Shown here in pieces: positions 51,501 to 61,060 of a stretch of 64,000 bases of DNA. The notes below the pieces were generated by a model that was not told the origin of the DNA, made no database searches, and saw only the letters and a list, made by a program, of their open reading frames with translations. The translations under genes and the position numbers were made by a program. Source of the stretch: Welwitschia mirabilis (lineage: Eukaryota; Gnetophyta; Gnetopsida; Welwitschiales); NCBI GenBank assembly GCA_051453625.1, contig JBOZIK010000001.1, forward strand, positions 245,965,525 to 246,029,524, read 5' to 3'. Each line of letters begins with the position of its first letter. The stretch's first letter is position 1.

Positions 51501-52791
51501 ATATTCTAATAAATAAAGTTTTAAAAAATAATTATCCATTATAAAAATTACTGTTTTGACATTTTTTATTCATAACACAATCCTAGACTCACAAAAAAAT
51601 GTTTATTAATTTATACATATTAATTAATAAGATATATTACTTTTATCCTATGCCTCTATTCTAGAAATTTAATTTTCACCATAACAAAAATATGATAAAG
51701 TTTCTACAACTATTAAGTAATAAATTTAATTAGTAAAATAATAGATATACTAACTAATTACTTTTATAATATCATAACTAAGTTACTAATTTAGATCATT
51801 TTAGAAAGAAAAATTAAATCAATTAAAAAAAAACATTTATTATGAGACTTGGTATTTCCATGAAAGATTACTAGTCTAAAGAGATTTTGAGGATCATACT
51901 TTACCCTTAATTAGATGATCCTAATGCATAATAGGTAAGAAAAAAAATACAATATTAAAATAAACATGGGTAGCTAAATTTTGCCTTCTTTTTTTAAGTA
52001 AATCCTTGGTCACTTAGCTATAATCATCTATCAGTAATCCTCCATCATCAAGTACAAGAAACCCCTTATATATCGCTATAACATCTTGATAAGAACCAAT
52101 GGAAGGGAATAATATTTATAACATAATTTCATAAAATTCATAAATAATTCTCTAATGTAATATCATATCATTCCAATAGTAAAAAAGATCATATAAACAA
52201 TAAGAGTAAAGAGCTTATTTAAGAAGATTATTAAGACCTGGATGGTTGAAGATTAATGAAGATCTAATCTCAAGAGTTANNNNNNNNNNNNNNNNNNNNN
52301 NNNNNNNNNNNNNNNNNNNNNNNNNNNNNNNNNNNNNNNNNNNNNNNNNNNNNNNNNNNNNNNNNNNNNNNNNNNNNNNNNNNNNNNNNNNNNNNNNNNN
52401 NNNNNNNNNNNNNNNNNNNNNNNNNNNNNNNNNNNNNNNNNNNNNNNNNNNNNNNNNNNNNNNNNNNNNNNNNNNNNNNNNNNNNNNNNNNNNNNNNNNN
52501 NNNNNNNNNNNNNNNNNNNNNNNNNNNNNNNNNNNNNNNNNNNNNNNNNNNNNNNNNNNNNNAGGAGGAGTAATAGTCTTAATTTAATTATCAAGATTAA
52601 TTACATGTATCATTTTCTCATGCTAGCTTCTTTTTAATCCTGTAGAGCCTCATAAGTAAGCTTAATTCATCAAAAATATACATCAAATAATAAATGCACT
52701 AATCTCAAAATTGTCATGTGGCACAATGACACAAGATCTTCAATTTTAATGAATAAAGTAATAACTATGTTGTGAACCAAGTGTTCTTACA
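48558..52791 (-). repeat. Family Z LTR, copy 2
   Basis: It runs from TGTGATATCC to TTCTTACA. It is inflated by two suffix-prefix duplications: 49070-49377 with 49478-49786, and 49844-50439 with 50540-51161, each across exactly 100 N. A 283-N gap (52280-52562) covers the TATA and GA-repeat position. Without the duplications it is about 3.1 kb, close to LTR 3. Confidence 0.55.
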
Positions 52792-53884
52792 TATCTCAAG
52801 AGCACAAAGTCATGGAAGAGTAAATCTACTCATTTATTATTCTTGGTTCTAGGTAAGAGTTCATGTACTTTTTCAAATGCTCATTTAGTTCAAAATGCGT
52901 AAAATCTATCAATCACATAATATAAGGATAAAATTTTTTATTCATAGTAAAGTATGTCTATCACATTTATCAAGAATCTAAATGAGTAAATAAGATTGAA
53001 AATATATTATTATATCCTTTAGAAGTTTTTAATTTATATGATTTTAATTCTTTACATAATGGAATTATTTATTTTTAAGTGTTTAAATAGCTTTTATCAT
53101 AAAAACGTTATTACATTTTTTAAATCTTTATAATAAATTATGAAAGTTACAAACTAAGGTTGATTTAAAATGATATCTTATTCTATAAGGAACTTTAATA
53201 AGGATAATTAATCATTTGACTGAAGCTTAATATACTTAATATTAAAGTAAATAAGGTTTACAAAATATGAAATATGAAATTCTATCCACTTAGAATGATT
53301 TAATACTACATATTTTAAGACTTAAAAAGATTAGGNNNNNNNNNNNNNNNNNNNNNNNNNNNNNNNNNNNNNNNNNNNNNNNNNNNNNNNNNNNNNNNNN
53401 NNNNNNNNNNNNNNNNNNNNNNNNNNNNNNNNNNNTCTTATTCTATAAGGAACTTTAATAAGGATAATTAATCATTTTACTAAAAGCTTAGTATACTTAA
53501 TATTAAAGTAAATAAGGTTTATAAAATATGAAATATGAAATTCTCCCCACTTAGGATGATTTAATATTACATATTTTAAGACTTAAAAAGATTAGGATAT
53601 TAATTTTTTATTATTTTCTATAGCTTCGAAGTGGCTTCATCAAGATTATGATTACTCTACTTTCACTTGCTGGAGCTTCCTATTTTGTAAATTAATAGCT
53701 CATTGGTCTAATACTACTTATGGATTTTTTATAATTGAATAATCTGGTTCCACCACCTATAATAAAGCTTTGAATTTACACCCATTGATTTTCTACTATT
53801 GCTTAAAGTCATTCTAATTATTAAGAAATAATTTTTGAACGTTAAGGATTTTCAAGTTCTTTTCTAGAATGGTCATTATTATGT

Positions 53885-53945
53885 AATGTACATTCTTTTA
53901 TGTTATGATTTCCCCTACAATAGTAGTAGTGATATCCATTATATT
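53885..53945 (-). pseudogene. gag zinc-knuckle relic, copy 2
   Basis: An open minus frame of about 25 codons reads YYYCRGNHNIKECTLHNND. This matches the CX2CX3HX4C knuckle of plant Ty3/gypsy gag proteins, except that the first cysteine is tyrosine (TAC, one G-to-A step from TGC). Cys at 53919-53917, His four codons on, and Cys at 53892-53890 are intact. The segment upstream is rich in Asn, Gln and Ser, as in nucleocapsid linkers. Confidence 0.55.
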
Positions 53946-54280
53946 TGTTTTTGCTAGAATTTGGATCTCTGAGGTTGATTACTTACATAGCTTTGACTAG
54001 GAACATTTCGGTTTCTTTTGAATGGAGTCTACTTTGATTTATTAAAGTTCTTGTTTATGCTATTTTTGCTACTAGCATTATTTTTATTGAAGAGCTAATT
54101 CTTATTTTGGTAAGACATCTTTTATAGATTTTCCTTAAGAATATTCCTCCATGGAGGAATTCTTTTCTTAATTTTTGTTATCTCTGATAGTTTTATTTTG
54201 CTATCTTTACCTTTTCTATAGCCTTTGTTAAACTTTTAGGTTGAAACATAGAAACTTGGTAATAATAGAAGGGAGAAGAC

Positions 54281-54452
54281 TATCAATAAAGAGATTTTGT
54301 TTATCTTAACTTAGATTGTAGAATTCTATAACCTTTTAATAAATATAGAACTTGGTGATATACCTCTCCTTAAAGATGTCCTGAAATTCCCTCCATCAAA
54401 ATTCTAGATCTCCTAACTTAGTCATTTATGTTTTTCACCATAGATTAGCTTC
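54281..54452 (-). pseudogene. gag capsid-like core relic (Ty3/gypsy type), copy a
   Basis: A single minus frame with several stops keeps the retrotransposon gag landmarks: EANLW, then after about 16 codons WREFQDIFKERY (WREFQ at 54395-54381), then KVIEFYNL. Family members typically show EA..WW, W..F...F..RY and EFL.L at this spacing. A stop stands where the second Trp of the WW pair is expected (TGG to TGA). The protein is not functional. Confidence 0.6.
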
Positions 54453-55141
54453 TTATTATAACATATAAACAGATAAGAAAGAATATTCATATTCATCTCA
54501 TTCTAAGGTACCTATTATGTTTTCAACATCACTCAGGCATGATTCTATTTTAAAAGTATCTAAACCTACTACAAACTTTTATAGATTTATCTTAATAGAC
54601 ATTTGAATTAGTTTATTCATACCCATTTTTTTAAGCTAATTAATACCATTATTTACTAGTGGGTGTTAAGCTTGATTTACTATTTGTAATAGGAATTACA
54701 TAAAGGTATTTATTAATGCTTCTGTATTGCGGTTGAGTAGGGGTTGGTTTCCATCATTAGGTTATTAATCCTCTAGTGAATTTTCTTAATGTTAATTACT
54801 TGGTGTAATTGATCTAGCCTTAAGGATTAATTGATGATGATAAGGCATCTATAAGAAACGGAAATGTTTATGAGATTATATTTAGAAATATGATAGTTAT
54901 TAGTAAAGGTTACATTTAGAAATATTTTATAATCTTTAAAAGAACATGATCATCATTATGAGGTGATGCATCTTTATCTATATCTTAAAGTACATAATTA
55001 AGTTTATCTTCTTTTTTTATTTTCAATAGTTAAGGTTTATATGTTATGAATATGGATTTTCACTTTAAAGTTATATGATCATATAATTTAGAATGAATAA
55101 CTTGGTTAGAGATTTGATTATTTCTAAGGGTATCTAATTAT

Positions 55142-55447
55142 AAGGGTTAGGGTAGGGAAGATACTACACCCAGTTCCTTACACACCACTACACGGCAGGC
55201 ACCTCACTCAAGTCGATCTAGTAGCAAGCAAGTGCAGCTGTAGCTTTACCAGTTGTACCTATTCCAATTAGTTCAAAATGGATGGCACCCAACATGCCCA
55301 CGGTACTGTTGGTTCATTCAAGACTAAGAAGCAAGGCACAGACCAGATGAGCGACCATTTTCACATCACTCATGGAGTTTCTTATTATGTTTCCCCCACT
55401 TTGTGGACTCACTGTAGTAGTAGTGTCCCCACTTGACTGATGGCGGT
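55142..55447. other. GC-rich segment present in only one of two duplicate copies
   Basis: About 306 bp of visibly higher GC content starts after CTAATTATAA (55141) and runs into the gap at 55448. The matching block 55548-56400 continues through the same point without it. No protein, RNA gene or transposon family is recognised. CACTAC at 55186 and GTAGTG at 55420 are possible but very short inverted ends. It could be an insertion polymorphism, an unknown transposon, or a chimeric contig end. Confidence 0.45.
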
Positions 55448-55548
55448 NNNNNNNNNNNNNNNNNNNNNNNNNNNNNNNNNNNNNNNNNNNNNNNNNNNNN
55501 NNNNNNNNNNNNNNNNNNNNNNNNNNNNNNNNNNNNNNNNNNNNNNNT

Positions 55549-55719
55549 ATCAATAAAGAGATTTTGTTTATCTTGTCTTAGATTGTAGAATTCTATAACC
55601 TTTTAATAAATATAGAACTTGGTGATATACCTCTCCTTAAAGATGTCCTCAAATTCCCTCCATCAAAATTCTAGATCGCCTAACTTAGTCATTTATGTTT
55701 TTCACCATAGATTAGCTTC
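55549..55719 (-). pseudogene. gag capsid-like core relic, copy b
   Basis: Same frame and landmarks as copy a: EANLW, WREFEDIFKERY (WREFE at 55662-55648), KVIEFYNLRQD. The RQD is preserved here where copy a has a stop. It is cut by the gap at 55448-55547. It is probably a second assembly or allele of copy a, because it lies in a suffix-prefix duplicated block. Confidence 0.6.
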
Positions 55720-57588
55720 TCATTACAACATATAAACAGATAAGAAAGAACTTTCATATTCATCACATTCTAAGGTACCTATTACGTTTTCAACATCACT
55801 CAGGCGTGCTTCTGTTTTAGAAGTATCTAAACCTACTACAAACTTTGAGAGATTTACCTTAATAGACATTTGAATTAGTTTCTTCATACCCATTTTCTTA
55901 GGTTAATTAATACCATTATTCACTGGTCGATGTTAAGCTTGATTTACTATTTATAATAGGAACTACATGAAGGTATTTATTAATGCTTCTGTATTGAGGT
56001 TGAGTAGGGGTTGGTTTCCATCATTAGGTTATTAATCCTCTAGTATATTCTTGTAATGTTAATTACTTGATGTAATTGAGTTAGTATTAAGGCTTAATTG
56101 ACGATGATAAGGCATATATAAGAAAAGGAAATGTTTATGAGATTATATTTAGAAATGCAATAGTTATTAGTAAAGGTTAAATTTAGAAATATTTTATAAT
56201 CTTTAAAATAATTTAATCATCATTATGAGGTGATGCATCTTTATCTATATCTTAAAGTACATAATCAAGTTTATCTTATTTTTTTATTTTCCATAGATAA
56301 GGTTTATATGTTATGAATATGGCTTTTCACTTTAAATTTATATGATCATATAATTTAGAATGAATAAATTATTTGAAGATTTAATTATTTCCAAAGTTTT
56401 CTAATTATATGGTATTATTTATGTATTTATATATATTTTTATAAAAGATTAAGCTCTTTATGGAATNNNNNNNNNNNNNNNNNNNNNNNNNNNNNNNNNN
56501 NNNNNNNNNNNNNNNNNNNNNNNNNNNNNNNNNNNNNNNNNNNNNNNNNNNNNNNNNNNNNNNNNNTTTTCACTTTAAAGTTATATGATCATATAATTTA
56601 GAATGAATAACTTATTTGAAGATTTAATTATTTCCAAGGTTGTCTAATTATATGGTATTTTTTATGTATTTATATATATTTTTATAAAAGATTAAGCTCT
56701 TTATGGAATTATATAAGATCATTGTCCTAAATTCTTAAGATAATTGAAACTCTTCTAAGTGATTATCATCTATAACTATAAGGTAATTAGAGTATTTTAT
56801 GAATTAAATGCATCATACTTTTTGGTTTGTTTAGGGATTTATAATTATTATAAATATTATTAGCATAATGATTATCTAGGATTTGGAATTATAATTAACC
56901 TTTTGAATACTTTGGAACTATCACAAATACAATTAATTTTTAAGATTATTAAGGTGNNNNNNNNNNNNNNNNNNNNNNNNNNNNNNNNNNNNNNNNNNNN
57001 NNNNNNNNNNNNNNNNNNNNNNNNNNNNNNNNNNNNNNNNNNNNNNNNNNNNNNNNTTTTATGACTTAAATGCATCATACTTTCTGTTTTGTTTAGGGAT
57101 TTATAATTATTATAAATATTACTACCATAATGATTATCTAGGATTTGGAATTATAATTAACCTTTTGAATACTTTGGAACTATTACAAATACAATTAATT
57201 TTGAAGATTATTAAGGTGCTAAGATTATAATTAGTGTAATCTTTATAATTATTAAAATTAACATGGATGTTATTTGGTATATATTTAGAGAGTAGGAAAA
57301 TTATAGGTATAACAGAATTCATGACTATTAGAAGATATGATTAAATTCATGCTTATCTAAGAGTTAAGTGTATCTTGGAATCTAGTATTATCAATGATAT
57401 AATTTATTTTACTCATGATTTAAGATTATTAGGGATATAACTNNNNNNNNNNNNNNNNNNNNNNNNNNNNNNNNNNNNNNNNNNNNNNNNNNNNNNNNNN
57501 NNNNNAAACAGTTATTAAAAATGTAACTAGATTTATATTCTTAAAAATTAATAATTTCTGGACATAAGTAATTTTTAAGTTAAATAGA

Positions 57589-57600
57589 TATTTGATACAA
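57589..57600 (-). other. Decayed primer-binding site of family Z
   Basis: The plus strand reads TATTTGATACAA, 8 of 12 matches to GCTCTGATACCA with the TGATAC core intact. The LTR edge TGTAACATCC follows at 57604. Confidence 0.45.
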
Positions 57601-60399
57601 ATTTGTAACATCCTCTCTTCTCTTACCCTAATTAAGTACTTTTCCCCCTCTTCCTTTCTTCTCTAATATTAGGTTCTTCTTTAATATTATTTCCTAATAT
57701 ATAGGATGGAACCTAGGACCCAATTCTACTTTATTTAAATTTTATTATTCTAACAAAGAAAAAATATATTAATATTATATATTTAGCTATAATTAATATT
57801 TACATTATTTTGGTTTATAAACAATAGTGATGTCATGAGCTTGTGTCTTTGATTTCTTTCTAGTTTTTTATCACATAAAAGATATCTTGCAAATAGCTAA
57901 GGAGATGTAAACTTATTGTTAACATACATGCATAATTTTTAAGGATAATACCTAAACAATATGATAAGAACTTGTAACCCCAATTAATGGAATTTCAACT
58001 TTGATATCTGGCCATCCTCTAGATGTGATTTGGTTCTACTTAAGGCTTTAAACTACATAAACATGACCAGGCTTAACTTTATAGACTCTCACTTCATCTT
58101 GATATGCCCTTAATATAGGTGATAGGTAGTACATGAGGTAGATACATGCTTACAAATAACCCCCACTTCCTTGAAGCATCTTCTAATGGTACAACATAAT
58201 CCATTGATGCCAAGGGATAGAGTTATTAAGTTAAAGTTAATTCATACATGGGTAGGGTAGAAGAGTGGTAATTAAATCCTCTTTTGGAAGGGTATTACAA
58301 AAAAATGTAACACAATCCAACTTGATGATGTAATCCAACTATGGAGATGAACATTATTAGAATTATATTAATTTAGTCTTGTTCAGTGAATACACCACAT
58401 AAATACATGCAAACAATTCTAATTAATGTGAATGTTTAATGGATTATTTACTTAGTTATAATAATTCTAATCATCATTTATTTCATTTTCTAAAAACAAT
58501 AATAAAATAAAAAACACAAGCATATAAAAACGTTTCTATATTCAAAATTGTAATAATAAAAATCTAGAAAAAGGAAACAATCTTCTATTTTATATCTTAA
58601 TAAAGGAAATATACTTTTCTTTGTCTTTCAATAAAAATAAAAATATTTAAAATATCTCAAATAACTTCTTAATAATATATTTAAAGAAACTAAAACATAC
58701 CTCGAGCTATGCCAATTCTACAAACATTCTTCGATGCTGATGTGATAATATCCATGGATTAATGTGAATAAGATAAACAAAAGAAAGTATAGCTCAAGCG
58801 TAGTTGTTAAAATATAAATCCTTATCCAACATTCATATGACTATGTTATAAGTCAATAGGATAAAACGATAAGCTAGAGAGTAATTATGTTACTTAAACT
58901 ACTAAGGTGAAAACACTTAGAAGCATGCATGTTTAAAGTAAGCTAAAGAAAAAGTGTAAAAGAGGTATTTCTACAAAAATACCACTTATATGTAATTTAA
59001 ATTAAATTTACTAACATAAACATATTTTATATACTTAACTTTTCTGTAATATTTTATGTAATAATTTTTTAATAATTTTANNNNNNNNNNNNNNNNNNNN
59101 NNNNNNNNNNNNNNNNNNNNNNNNNNNNNNNNNNNNNNNNNNNNNNNNNNNNNNNNNNNNNNNNNNNNNNNNNNNNNNNNATAAACATATTTGATATACT
59201 TAACTTTTCTGTAATATTTTATGTAATAATTTTTTAATAATTTTAAACTTTAATTGTAATAGTTTTTGGCTATATAAAAACATCATCATTAAAAATTAAT
59301 AATTAATTAATTATGAAAAATAAATTATAATATTTTTTTGGATACTAGACATATAACAAGATTCTTAAAATTCTAAAAATATTATTTCTAAGATTATCAT
59401 TTAAGATTNNNNNNNNNNNNNNNNNNNNNNNNNNNNNNNNNNNNNNNNNNNNNNNNNNNNNNNNNNNNNNNNNNNNNNNNNNNNNNNNNNNNNNNNNNNN
59501 NNNNNNNNNNNNNNNNNNNNNNNNNNNNNNNNNNNNNNNNNNNNNNNNNNNNNNNNNNNNNNNNNNNNNAGGTACGTAAATGCAAATTACTTGCTTACTA
59601 TTTTTTACATTTATTTTCTAACATATTTTAATAAATAAATTTTTCAAAAATAATTTCCCTTCAAAAAATTGTTATTTTTACATTTTCATGTTTATAACAT
59701 AATCCTAGACTTGCAAAAAACATTTCACTATTACACCTACTAATTAATAAGATACGATGTTTTTATCCTATTTTACTCTTCTAGAAATTTAATTTTTTCT
59801 ATAACAAAAATATGATAAAGTTTTTATAAATTCTTAAATAATAACTTAGATCAGTAAAATAATGGATATACTAACTAATTACTTATAGAATATCTTAACT
59901 ACATTTTTAATTTGAATCATTGTGGAGAGAAAAATTAAATCAATTCCAAAAGAACTATTTAGTATGAACCTTGGGATTTCCATGGAATAGTATTAGCTTA
60001 AATAGATTTTTGAGGATTAGACTTTTCCCTTTATATAATGGTACTAATGCATAATAAATAAGAAAAATATAATATTAAAATAAACATGAGTATTCAAATT
60101 TCTTCTTCTTCTTTTTGTTTCTAATACTAAACCTCCTAGTGAGAGCCAAACGGAGGGAAAAATATTTTATAACATAATTGCATAAAAGCCATAAATAATT
60201 CGATAATGCAATATCACATCATTATAATAGAAAAAAAATTATATGAATAATAATAGTAAAGATCTTAATTGGAAAGATTAGTAAGATCTTGATAGTTGAA
60301 GATTAATAAAGATCCAAGCTAAAAAGTTCCTTAGCTTTAAGCTTACAATCTTCAAGCACCAAAAGTAAGAAAATGAGAAAGAGAGGGAGGGAAAAGGGA

Positions 60400-60505
60400 A
60401 AAAATGTAGATGTGAATCAAGAGATAGTGGTCAGTGGACACCAAATGTTAGGAGTATTGATTACCAACAGCGCCAGTATCCTCACCATTCCATTTACTAA
60501 AGGAA
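60400..60505. other. LTR 3-specific segment with a tRNA-Asp-type primer-site-like motif
   Basis: Relative to LTR 1, where the GA repeat lies, LTR 3 carries about 100 bp of moderately GC-rich sequence. On the minus strand 60475-60464 reads TGGCGCTGTTGG, 10 of 12 matches to TGGCGCCGTTGC, the start of the primer-binding site typical of Athila/Tat elements. It may be a captured fragment. An ATG frame spanning it (60373-60582, 69 codons) is not convincing as a gene. Confidence 0.3.
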
Positions 60506-60563
60506 AAATGCACTTGTATGAGATAGAAGGAAAGTATTTTATTTTACAAATGAGGAAAGGTTC

Positions 60564-60573
60564 TGTATATAAA
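60564..60573 (-). promoter_or_regulatory. TATA-like motif in Z LTR 3
   Basis: Plus-strand TGTATATAAA; on the minus strand TTTATATACA. It lies about 340 bp inside the outer LTR edge, matching LTR 1. This implies a short U3 and a very long R-U5 of nearly 3 kb. Confidence 0.4.
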
Positions 60574-61060
60574 GATAAATAAAGGAAAATAGATTGAGAT
60601 TACATCATTTAGTATTGATAAGTGAGATGAGTAATAGTAACATTGGAATAGAAAAAAGATTATATTTATCACTCATGCACCAGGGTAACTAGGATTCTTG
60701 CTTTAGTTAGTAAAGTTAACTACATACATCATTTTCTTATGCTAGCTCTTTTTTAATTCTTCATAGGCTTATAAGTAAGATTAATTCATTCAAAACATGC
60801 ATCAAAAGAATCAATGCATAAATCTCAAAATTCTCATATGGCACAATGAGAAAAACTCTTCAATTCTAATGAATAAAGAAATGTGTATGCTATGAAACAA
60901 GTGCCATTTCTCCACATGTCTATTAAGGTTTAGAGAGTTAGGATCAGTCCTCANNNNNNNNNNNNNNNNNNNNNNNNNNNNNNNNNNNNNNNNNNNNNNN
61001 NNNNNNNNNNNNNNNNNNNNNNNNNNNNNNNNNNNNNNNNNNNNNNNNNNNNNNNNNNNN

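Larger units (their letters stand above)
52792..57603 (-). mobile_element. Family Z internal region 2 with gag relic
   Basis: On the minus strand, from the primer-binding site at 57600: leader, gag core relic (55719-55549, again at 54452-54281), zinc knuckle (53945-53885), then about 1 kb to LTR 2. Four suffix-prefix duplications across 100-N gaps inflate it: 53176-53335 with 53436-53594, 54281-55141 with 55548-56400, 56323-56466 with 56567-56709, and 56795-56956 with 57057-57218. A further 63-N gap lies at 57443-57505. Without the duplications it is roughly 3 kb. Confidence 0.55.
41680..60915 (-). mobile_element. Tandem array of gag-only LTR elements, family Z
   Basis: Three homologous blocks (about 41680-45667, 48558-52791 and 57604-60915) alternate with two homologous internal regions (45668-48557 and 52792-57603). 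The inner edge reads TGTRA(C/T)ATCCTCTCTT on the plus strand directly after a decayed tRNA-iMet primer-binding site. The outer edge is set where homology stops, after a CA. Internal regions hold a gag relic on the minus strand and only about 1 kb between its zinc knuckle and the next LTR, so no pol fits. The simplest reading is LTR-internal-LTR-internal-LTR, produced by unequal recombination between LTRs. No polypurine tract was identified. Confidence 0.6.
57604..60915 (-). repeat. Family Z LTR, copy 3 (most complete, ~3.3 kb)
   Basis: It runs from TGTAACATCC to TTTCTCCACA. Homology to the other LTRs stops there, and the sequence that follows (60930-60953) belongs to the repeat also seen at 61607-61632, so the element sits inside another repeat. 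It includes a short 65-bp suffix-prefix duplication (59016-59080 with 59181-59245) and a 161-N gap (59409-59569). Confidence 0.6.

Noticed and set aside
55141-55157. Interstitial telomere array
   Set aside because: Only about two degenerate units; too short to call, mentioned only as a possible scar.
55186-55425. CACTA-type transposon ends
   Set aside because: Only six inverted bases and no transposase or subterminal repeats.
60373-60582. 69-codon plus frame starting at an ATG
   Set aside because: Spans a purine tract and an LTR segment absent from LTR 1; antisense to the element; no recognisable domain.
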